Assembly (NCBI GenBank): GCA_031267345.1
Contig: JAIRZG010000230.1
Coordinates: 1-23,947, forward strand
Direction: 5' to 3'
Source of the DNA: Zoogloeaceae bacterium
GTDB taxonomy: Bacteria; Pseudomonadota; Gammaproteobacteria; Burkholderiales; Rhodocyclaceae
DNA: 23,947 bases
Under the pieces are notes generated by a model, which saw nothing but the letters and a program-made list of their open reading frames with translations, was not told the DNA's origin and did not search any database. Every line of letters begins with the position of its first letter. Within the stretch, counting starts at the first letter, position 1. Positions 1-6,252 of this stretch are shown piece after piece. The translations under genes and the position numbers were made by a program.

Positions 1-97
1 TTTGCGTATGCGAGCTGTTGCAAAGACACGCCCATGCCTCAAACGGCAGCAAGGCCACCAGACCCAAGGATAGCAGCAGACTTTTTGCGGGTTTCAT
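1..97 (-). CDS. N-terminal fragment of a small exported protein (runs off the left edge)
   Basis: On the minus strand an ATG at 97 opens a frame that stays open to the window edge, giving 32 residues that begin MKPAKSLLLSLG. The sequence has a lysine-containing n-region, a hydrophobic stretch (LLLSLGLVALLPF) and an AWA site followed by CLC, so it reads as a Sec signal peptide cut just before a cysteine pair. A lipoprotein is possible, but the residue three before the cysteine is Ala rather than the usual Leu, so signal peptidase I cleavage is equally plausible. It lies 71 bases downstream of ilvE on the same strand and could be co-transcribed. The mature part is outside the window and the family cannot be recognised. 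Confidence 0.55.
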   Translation of the reverse strand, partial: MKPAKSLLLSLGLVALLPFEAWACLCNSSHTQ

Positions 98-168
98 TTC
101 ACTTTGTCCCAATACATGCCCTGTCAAGAATCAGGCCGTACAGTCTATATGCCGCGCCTTCGTCTGTT

Positions 169-1089
169 TCAGACCGGCGCCAGCCAGTCCGCGTGTTCCG
201 GCGCGCGACCATAGACCGCATCGAAGTACTTTTCCTGCAAGCGTTGGGTAATCGGGCCGCGCCTGCCCGTGCCGATGGCGCGGTCGTCGAGTTCGCGGAT
301 GGGTGTGACTTCGGCGGCGGTGCCGGTAAAAAAGGCTTCGTCGGCGCAATACACTTCGTCGCGGGTGATGCGCTTTTCCTTTACCGGAATGCCCAACTCG
401 CCTGCCAGCGTCAGAATGCTGTCGCGGGTAATGCCTTCCAGACAGGCGGTGAGTTCCGGCGTGTACAACGCGCCATCGCGGACAATGAACACGTTTTCGC
501 CCGAACCTTCCGCCACGTAGCCTTCCGTATCCAGCAACAGGGCTTCGTCGTAACCGGCGTTGGTGACTTCGTTGTTGGCGAGAATGGAATTGATGTAATG
601 CCCGGAAGCCTTGGCGCGCACCATGGAGATGTTGACATGGTGGCGGGTAAAGCTGGAAGTCTTGACGCGAATGCCCCGTTTCAAGGCTTCCTCACCCAGA
701 TAGGCGCCCCAGGGCCAGGCGGCAATGGCCAGGTGCACCTGCGCGCCCTTGGTGGACAGCCCCATCTTTTCCGATCCGTAAAATGCCAGAGGCCGCAGAT
801 AGCCGGAATCCAGATGGTTGGTGCGGATGACTTCCTTTTGCGCTTCGTTTACCGCTGCCTGCTCAAAGGGCAGCGTCATCTGGAAAATGCGGGCGGAATC
901 AAAGAGGCGGCGGGTGTGCGCTTCCAGCCGGAAAATGGCCGCGCCGACATCGGTCTTGTAGGCGCGTACGCCTTCAAACACGCTCATGCCGTAATGCAGC
1001 GAATGCGTCAGAAAATGCAGCTTCGCCTCCCGCCAGGGAACCAGCTTGCCATCAAACCAGATAAATCCGTCCCGCTCCGCCATGCTCAT
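169..1089 (-). CDS. ilvE: branched-chain amino acid aminotransferase
   Basis: This 306-residue protein is a fold-type IV PLP aminotransferase. It interconverts leucine, isoleucine and valine with their 2-oxo acids, using glutamate/2-oxoglutarate, in the cytosol. Recognisable family segments are FIWFDGKLV near the N-terminus, HYGMSVFEGVRAY (residues 32-44), AWPWGAYLG, the PLP lysine K160 in RAKASGHY, EGSGENVF, and GTAAEVTPI near the C-terminus. The length is normal for the family. The start at 1089 is chosen because AAGGAGA (1098-1104) lies 8 bases upstream. The frame is open upstream to 1872, but that extension is antisense to the nudJ-like gene and matches no aminotransferase N-terminus. The gene is divergent from the 51-residue ORF at 1223. 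Confidence 0.96.
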   Translation of the reverse strand: MSMAERDGFIWFDGKLVPWREAKLHFLTHSLHYGMSVFEGVRAYKTDVGAAIFRLEAHTRRLFDSARIFQMTLPFEQAAVNEAQKEVIRTNHLDSGYLRPLAFYGSEKMGLSTKGAQVHLAIAAWPWGAYLGEEALKRGIRVKTSSFTRHHVNISMVRAKASGHYINSILANNEVTNAGYDEALLLDTEGYVAEGSGENVFIVRDGALYTPELTACLEGITRDSILTLAGELGIPVKEKRITRDEVYCADEAFFTGTAAEVTPIRELDDRAIGTGRRGPITQRLQEKYFDAVYGRAPEHADWLAPV

Positions 1090-1222
1090 GATGTTCGTCT
1101 CCTTGTGCCATACGCGAAAAATACCTGCGCCAAAACGCGCCATTTTAGCGGATTCATCCGTCCGGCGCGTGACAAAACGCAAGGGCAGGGCGTAGACTTC
1201 ATTGTTTTGCAGGAGAGCGCCC
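1090..1222. promoter_or_regulatory. divergent intergenic region between ilvE and the small ORF
   Basis: This 133-base gap separates two divergently read genes, each with a strong Shine-Dalgarno sequence at its edge: AAGGAGA for ilvE (1098-1104, minus) and AGGAG for the 51-residue ORF (1211-1215, plus). It must hold promoters for both directions unless the plus-strand genes are transcribed from elsewhere. No convincing -35/-10 pair and no leader peptide rich in branched-chain amino acid codons was found. Confidence 0.45.
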
Positions 1223-1378
1223 ATGCGCATGACCGTAACCCCTGAACCCCGCATTGCCGAATCCGAAATCCCGCAAGCCGCCGCTGCCGTTGATCGCTGG
1301 CTTCGAGCCAGGGCGCAGGAAGCGGTGATGGCGGAAATGGAAATCCGGCTCAAGGAAATTGAGCAACGGTATCCGTAG
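1223..1378 (+). CDS. small 51-residue protein, function unknown
   Basis: ATG at 1223 is preceded by AGGAG (1211-1215) with a 7-base spacer, which is an excellent ribosome binding site. The frame ends at TAG 1376-1378. The product starts MRMTVTPEPRIAESEIP and continues as an Ala/Glu/Arg-rich stretch (about residues 19-50) that should form one long charged, amphipathic helix. There is no signal peptide, membrane segment or cysteine motif. It lies 35 bases upstream of the nudJ-like gene and is probably the first gene of that transcript. No family is recognised. The strong ribosome site and operon position support a real gene, but conservation was not tested. Confidence 0.6.
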   Translation: MRMTVTPEPRIAESEIPQAAAAVDRWLRARAQEAVMAEMEIRLKEIEQRYP

Positions 1379-1413
1379 CGGCAACAGAAAGTAACGTAAC
1401 GCTTCCTGCCCTC

Positions 1414-1860
1414 ATGATCGAACGCGCCTGGAAACCCAATGTCACCGTCGCCGCGCTGGTTCTGCGTGACGGCAGATTTTTGCTGGTGGAAGAAGAAACC
1501 GAAGACGGCGTTCGCCTCAACCAGCCCGCCGGACATCTGGAGCGCGGCGAAACCCTGCAAGAGGCCGTCATCCGCGAATGCCGCGAAGAAAGCGGCTATG
1601 ACTTCTGCCCGCAATATCTTGTTGGCGTTTACCTGCGTCCGCGTCCGGCGGGCAAGGTGACTTACCTGCGCTTTGCCTTTGCGGGTGAAATCGTCGGTTA
1701 CGACCCCGCAAGGCCATTGGACAAAGGCATCATCGCCGCGCGCTGGATAACGCCAGAAGCCCTGCGCGCCGCGCCGGAAAAGCTGCGCAGTTCCATGGTG
1801 CAAGACTGCGCGCTGGATTATCTGGCGGGTCGGCGTGTCCCTTTGACCTTGCTGCGATGA
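1414..1860 (+). CDS. nudJ: NudJ-like Nudix hydrolase
   Basis: This 148-residue protein has a complete Nudix box, G-x5-E-x7-RE-x2-EE-x-G, at residues 40-61 (G40, E46, R54, E55, E58, E59, G61), which binds Mg2+ for pyrophosphate hydrolysis. The KPNVTVAALVLRDGRFLLVEE opening, NQPAGHLE and the ending RRVPLTLL resemble E. coli NudJ (YmfB), which hydrolyses HMP-PP (a thiamine intermediate) and nucleoside di- and triphosphates. NudJ is also next to mnmA in E. coli, which supports the assignment. The ATG at 1414 has only a weak ribosome site, so translation may depend on the upstream small ORF. Its TGA overlaps the next ATG (ATGA, 1857-1860). The substrate is inferred from family and context. Confidence 0.87.
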   Translation: MIERAWKPNVTVAALVLRDGRFLLVEEETEDGVRLNQPAGHLERGETLQEAVIRECREESGYDFCPQYLVGVYLRPRPAGKVTYLRFAFAGEIVGYDPARPLDKGIIAARWITPEALRAAPEKLRSSMVQDCALDYLAGRRVPLTLLR

Positions 1861-2435
1861 ATCCGAAAACACCTTGCTTCCCTCTTGTCCTGATGACCTT
1901 CTGTCTGCTGTGTTCGCCCGCGCGCGCGCAGATGGTCGCGGGCGACGCGCAAACTGAACTTTGCTTCAATTACGGTTGCCTTACCCGTCAGACGGTCGTC
2001 TTTTCCGCCGACCTTCTCAAGACGGCGACGCGGGAATTGGCGGACGCCAAAGACGCCGGAGAGGAACGTGAACATTTGGCGCGGGTGGTGGGACGTCTGT
2101 ACGCATCGGCGGCGGAACAGACGCCGATTGGCGCGGATCGGGGCGGCAATTTCGCGGATGAGGGGATGTTCGGACGCATGGATTGCATCGACCATTCACG
2201 CAACACCAGCGCCTTTCTGAACCTTCTGGCGGAACGCGGGCTGTTGCGCTGGCATCGGGTGTTGCCGCCCGCGCGCCGTCTGCGCTTTTTCCTGCTGCAA
2301 CATTTCTCGGCGCTGATTGAGGAAACGGAAAGCGGCGAACGCTATGTGGTCGATAGCTGGTTCGTCGATAATGGCGAGCCTGCCATTATTTTGCCGCTGG
2401 CGGGCTGGGAAAAAGGAGAAGGGCCGGATGTCTGA
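1857..2435 (+). CDS. exported protein of unknown function with a possible Cys-His-Asp triad
   Basis: This 192-residue protein starts inside the stop of the Nudix gene (ATGA). Residues 1-24 form a signal peptide (hydrophobic LVLMTFCLLCS, then PARA before Q25), so the product is probably periplasmic. The mature protein has C36 and C41 (CFNYGC), which could form a disulfide, and a GRMDCIDHS block (C110, H113) leading into a helix. It then has H149 ahead of a strand and D166 in YVVDSW. The order Cys at a helix start, His, then Asp on the next strand resembles transglutaminase-like cysteine hydrolases, but that is my inference. I recall similar proteins next to mnmA in betaproteobacteria, annotated as hypothetical. 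Its stop overlaps the mnmA start (2428-2435). Confidence 0.85.
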   Translation: MNPKTPCFPLVLMTFCLLCSPARAQMVAGDAQTELCFNYGCLTRQTVVFSADLLKTATRELADAKDAGEEREHLARVVGRLYASAAEQTPIGADRGGNFADEGMFGRMDCIDHSRNTSAFLNLLAERGLLRWHRVLPPARRLRFFLLQHFSALIEETESGERYVVDSWFVDNGEPAIILPLAGWEKGEGPDV

Positions 2436-3561
2436 AAAAACCGTAATCGTCGGGCTTTCCGGCGGCGTGGATTCCTCGGTGGCGGCGTTGCTCCTGAAAC
2501 GGCAGGGCTATCGCGTGATCGGCCTGTTCATGAAAAACTGGGAAGACGATGACGACGAGGAATATTGCGCTTCGCGTCAGGATTTGCTGGATGTGATGAG
2601 CGTTGCCGATGTGTTGGGCATCGACGTGGAAGTGGTCAATTTCGCCGCCGAATACCGCGAACGGGTGTTTGCTGAATTCCTGAGCGAATATCAGGCGGGA
2701 CGCACGCCGAATCCGGATGTGCTGTGCAATTCCGAAATCAAGTTCAAGGCTTTTCTCGACCACGCGCTTGCCCTCGGCGCGGACTGCATCGCCACTGGAC
2801 ACTACGCCGGAGTGCGCGAAAACGCCGGACGTTATCAACTTCTGAAAGCCGGAGACGGCGGCAAGGATCAGAGCTACTTTCTGTATCGTCTCAATCAGGC
2901 GCAATTATCGAAAACCCTGTTTCCGCTCGCTGACCTCTACAAGCGCGAAGTACGCCGGATCGCCGCCGACGCCGGGTTGCACGTGGCGCTCAAAAAAGAT
3001 TCCACCGGCATCTGCTTTATTGGCGAGCGTCCCTTCAAGGCGTTTTTGAGCCGCTATCTGCCGCCGCAAAAAGGCGTGATTCGCCGTCTCGACGATGACC
3101 GTCCGCTGGGCGAACACGATGGCCTGATGTATCACACCCTGGGGCAGCGCAAGGGCCTGCGTATCGGCGGGTTGAAAGAAACGGAAAAAAACGGCGAACA
3201 CGCCGCCTGGTTTGTTGCGGGTAAGGATATGGCGAAAAATGTGCTCTATGTGGTGCAAGGTCATGATCATCCGGCGCTGTTGCGCGACAGGCTCATTGCC
3301 CGTCAGCTTTCCTGGATAGCGGCGGAAGCGCTGCGTCCGCAGTGGGTATATGCCGCCAAATCGCGTTATCGCGGCGAAGACGCGCCTTGCGTACTGGCAA
3401 GCGTCGGGGACGCAAGCTGCGTCCTGGACTTCGCCCGCCCGCAATGGGCGTTGACGCCGGGGCAATCCGCAGTGGTCTACGAGGGGCGGGTTTGTCTGGG
3501 CGGCGGCATCATCGCATCCGCCGAAAACACCGTTGAAAAAGGAAAACGGCATGACGTGTGA
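2428..3561 (+). CDS. mnmA: tRNA-specific 2-thiouridylase MnmA
   Basis: This 377-residue enzyme makes 2-thiouridine at the wobble position U34 of Lys, Glu and Gln tRNAs, using ATP and sulfur relayed through TusE in the cytosol. The PP-loop SGGVDSS is at residues 11-17. The two catalytic cysteines are C100 (in NPDVLCNSEIKF) and C196 (in STGICFIGERPF), matching C102 and C199 of E. coli. GHYAG and the tRNA-binding segment KDQSYFL are also present. The start at 2428 follows AAGGAG (2413-2418) with a 9-base spacer. An in-frame upstream extension to 2317 would overlap the previous gene and is not used. The 3' end overlaps the next ORF. Confidence 0.96.
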   Translation: MSEKTVIVGLSGGVDSSVAALLLKRQGYRVIGLFMKNWEDDDDEEYCASRQDLLDVMSVADVLGIDVEVVNFAAEYRERVFAEFLSEYQAGRTPNPDVLCNSEIKFKAFLDHALALGADCIATGHYAGVRENAGRYQLLKAGDGGKDQSYFLYRLNQAQLSKTLFPLADLYKREVRRIAADAGLHVALKKDSTGICFIGERPFKAFLSRYLPPQKGVIRRLDDDRPLGEHDGLMYHTLGQRKGLRIGGLKETEKNGEHAAWFVAGKDMAKNVLYVVQGHDHPALLRDRLIARQLSWIAAEALRPQWVYAAKSRYRGEDAPCVLASVGDASCVLDFARPQWALTPGQSAVVYEGRVCLGGGIIASAENTVEKGKRHDV

Positions 3562-6001
3562 GGAAACGCCCCTGCGCGGAATCGAACTGGACATCTTCAT
3601 GAATCGTCTCGAAGACGAGATGGGCGAGCACATGACCAGTGGCGACATCAGGGATATGGATTTGCGGGCGCTCCTCGCCGCCCAGCCCTTGCAGGCGGAT
3701 ACGCTGGAAGCCATCGGCCGACTGCATACCTTGTGGATATGGGCGGGCGACGCCGAAGCGGCGATGGCGGAAATCGAAACCGATGGCGCGGCGTTGCTGG
3801 CGACCATGCCCGCTGACGAACAGGTCGACGCCAGCATGACGCTGGCCTTATTCCGTTTGCAGGCGGCGGAACATCTGGCGGATGAAGACGCCATACGCGC
3901 GGGCATTGCCGGGGTGCGCGCCCTGGCGATGGAGCCGGGGCTGCATGTAGCGTGGCATCTGCGTAGTCCGGTGTTGTCGCGGCTCACGCGCTACCCGCCG
4001 GACATTGCGCTGGACGCCAGCAATCTGTGCCGCGAACTGGAAGCGCGTCTGCCCAAGCAGGAATCACACGCCACCTGGGATACGGTGCGGTTTTTTATCC
4101 GCAACGCCAGAATCCACATGGATAATCAAGAGATGGATAAAGCCCGGGAGGCGGGCGCGCAGGCCATCGCCACCTTGCAGGCGGCGATGGACAATCCGGG
4201 CATCAAGGTAGAGGACTGGCTACAGACGGGCGACGCGCTGATCGAATTCGCGCCGGAGCAGCTGGACGCGATTCAGGCGGCAGTCACCGCTTTGAGCAAA
4301 TCCTGGTCGCTGCCGCAGCAGCGGCAGGCGGAAGTACGGCTGGCGCGGCTGGCGGCGCGCGCGCGTTACGCCCTGTGCGATCTGGACGGGGCGCTGGCGG
4401 GCTGCGAAGCGGCGCGTTACAGTCTGGCGGCAAGCGGCGGTTATGCGGACGATTTCATTGAATACGAATTGCCCTGGCTGATGGAAGCCGGACGCCGGGA
4501 AGAAGCCGGGCAGCGGGCGTTTTTCCATATCTATTTTCTGGGCGCGACGACCGAGGGAATACGGAAAGATGTGCTGCGTCTGGTGCATGAGCGCCTTGCC
4601 GACGCGACGGATGCTTCGGTGTGGTGGCCGCTGTGCGTGATGCGCGCGGCGCAGACTTCCACCAATCTGGAAAAACTGCTGTCGGTTGCGCCGGAAGAAA
4701 ACTGGGACGAAATTTCCGCCGCGCACCGGGCGATTTTTGGCGCGATGAAGATGGCGGACTGGGACGCGATGGAGGTGAAAACGTGCGTGGAAAACCTGTC
4801 GGCAATGGTGGTCATGTCGCCGCTGGCAGATCTGAAAGACCGTGTGTTCGTGGCTGCCCGCAATCTGGCGGAAAGCCGTTTCCCTCGCCATCCGTGGGTG
4901 CGGCGGCTGGTCGCCCTGCAGGACAAGGAAATGGAGCGCGTCGACGCTTCCACCGCCTTGACGCAGTTGGAGACCGCCATTCGCGAAGGCGGAATGCAGG
5001 ACGCCTGGACATTGATTGCCCTCATGCGTTTGCGTCTCGAGGTGCTGGGACTGACGGAGGCGTTTCAACGTCCGTTGCCGCCGATACGTAATGGTATGGC
5101 TTTGTACAGCCTTGCCCTGGCTTTGCCGGAAATACTGGAAAAAGATTTTGTCATGGAACGGACGGTTCTGGACGCGGAAGAACAGGCCAAACTGGATCGC
5201 CTGTCGCGCGACATGCAGTACGCGCTGTACGAACAGGGCAGGGCGCGCATGGAGCAGTGTTTCAAAACGGGCAAGGGACATCCGCAGGAAGGCAACGCGC
5301 ATCTCTATTCTCTGCTGTGCAACAACCTTGCCGCCCTGTACCGCGCGGACGCGCGTTATCCGGAAGCCATCGCGTTGCATCGGCTGGGCATTGCCGCCAG
5401 CCCCTTTGCCGAACATTACCAAGGCATTCTGGATTGCTACTGGAGCACGGATGACAACGCCAAAATTATCGAAGCGGCGGAGCAGCTCTGGCATTACGCG
5501 GCGCACTACGGCTACAGTCGCCACGATCCCAACAAGTACGCAAGCCGGGTCGCCAAGGCTCTGTATCGTCTGGGGCGCAACAAGGAAATCGCCGTCTGGC
5601 TGAAGCGATTGTTGAACTGGCAACGGAAAAACGGCGCGAGCAAGGAAGAAATGGAGAAGCATCTGCCCAGCGAATACCTGCGCGCGCGGCTGGAAGTGGC
5701 CTGTTACATGTCCCATTCCCACGCGGACAAGTGCATGGCGCTGTGGCGGCGCATCAAGACGCAGGTGGAAGTGAGCGGGGACGTCATGGTTCATGCCGCC
5801 AGCGGCGATTTAATGCACGGTTGTAAACAGTACGCGGAAGCCCTCCTGCACTACGAATGCGCCCTGGAACTCAACCGCGAACGGGGCGACGACTACGACG
5901 AAACCCTGGAAATCGCCATCCGCAAGCGCCTGGACGACTACCGCGCCCAGGCCGAAGCGGAAGTGAGAGCCAAAAACAAGCCGTGGTGGAAGGTCTGGTG
6001 A
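3551..6001 (+). CDS. large 816-residue helical-repeat (TPR-like) protein, function unknown
   Basis: The start is set at ATG 3551 because AAGGAA (3539-3544) lies 6 bases upstream; an alternative ATG at 3533 lacks this. The gene overlaps the end of mnmA by 11 bases, implying coupled translation. The protein has no signal peptide or membrane segment and is almost entirely helical, rich in Ala, Leu and Glu. The clearest tetratricopeptide-like unit is around residues 588-625 (NNLAALYRADARYPEAIALH), with further helical pairs through about residue 700 and near the C-terminus (YAEALLHYECALELN). It ends in an unusual aromatic/basic tail, NKPWWKVW. No enzymatic motif is visible. A scaffold or chaperone-like role would be guesswork. 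Confidence 0.85.
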   Translation: MTCEETPLRGIELDIFMNRLEDEMGEHMTSGDIRDMDLRALLAAQPLQADTLEAIGRLHTLWIWAGDAEAAMAEIETDGAALLATMPADEQVDASMTLALFRLQAAEHLADEDAIRAGIAGVRALAMEPGLHVAWHLRSPVLSRLTRYPPDIALDASNLCRELEARLPKQESHATWDTVRFFIRNARIHMDNQEMDKAREAGAQAIATLQAAMDNPGIKVEDWLQTGDALIEFAPEQLDAIQAAVTALSKSWSLPQQRQAEVRLARLAARARYALCDLDGALAGCEAARYSLAASGGYADDFIEYELPWLMEAGRREEAGQRAFFHIYFLGATTEGIRKDVLRLVHERLADATDASVWWPLCVMRAAQTSTNLEKLLSVAPEENWDEISAAHRAIFGAMKMADWDAMEVKTCVENLSAMVVMSPLADLKDRVFVAARNLAESRFPRHPWVRRLVALQDKEMERVDASTALTQLETAIREGGMQDAWTLIALMRLRLEVLGLTEAFQRPLPPIRNGMALYSLALALPEILEKDFVMERTVLDAEEQAKLDRLSRDMQYALYEQGRARMEQCFKTGKGHPQEGNAHLYSLLCNNLAALYRADARYPEAIALHRLGIAASPFAEHYQGILDCYWSTDDNAKIIEAAEQLWHYAAHYGYSRHDPNKYASRVAKALYRLGRNKEIAVWLKRLLNWQRKNGASKEEMEKHLPSEYLRARLEVACYMSHSHADKCMALWRRIKTQVEVSGDVMVHAASGDLMHGCKQYAEALLHYECALELNRERGDDYDETLEIAIRKRLDDYRAQAEAEVRAKNKPWWKVW

Positions 6002-6252
6002 TCGGGTATCGGCGCGCGGCAAAGGAACCGCTGAATAACCGTTGTTTCCATCTGTCCAGGAAATGACGGATTCTGACCTGTCCAAGGATTCCCAATATCC
6101 CCAAAAGGCTGTTTCTGTCTTCATCGCCGCACAAAACGCGGCACACTGTCAGAGACGGTCAGACAATGTCCGGATAAGTCATTATCTGTGAATGAATAAT
6201 TTCCAGAGTCTGCAAATAATGGTCTTCACGCAAACATGCAGGGAGACCGAGG
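6002..6252. other. intergenic region before the pilY1-like gene
   Basis: This 251-base gap contains dispersed repeat copy A (6021-6096) and, from about 6150, a more A+T-rich stretch likely to hold the promoter of the pilY1-like gene. CAGACA followed 17 bases later by TATCTG is a poor sigma-70 match, so no promoter is called. A ribosome site (AGGGAG, 6240-6245) precedes the ATG at 6253. No T-tract terminator was seen after the TPR-like gene. Confidence 0.5.
6021..6096 (+). repeat. dispersed repeat, copy A (upstream of the pilY1-like gene)
   Basis: This segment shares the block CTGAATAACCGT, then 15 variable bases, then AGGAAATGACG with a second copy at 23399-23474, and both copies end in CCCAAT. 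The spacing between the two blocks is identical. The centre is an imperfect inverted repeat (GTTGTTTCC against GGAAATGAC). It sits in the gap between the TPR-like gene and the pilY1-like gene. Confidence 0.65.

Noticed and set aside
122..127. TTGACA consensus -35 box on the minus strand before the left-edge gene
   Set aside because: It is only 24 bases from the ATG at 97, leaving no room for a -10 box and a leader.
34..1245. 403-residue open frame on the plus strand opposite ilvE
   Set aside because: It is antisense to a clear ilvE, has no family-like sequence and results from G+C-rich codon bias.
1090..1872. upstream in-frame extension of ilvE to 1872
   Set aside because: It runs antisense through the nudJ-like gene, and the strong ribosome site fixes the start at 1089.
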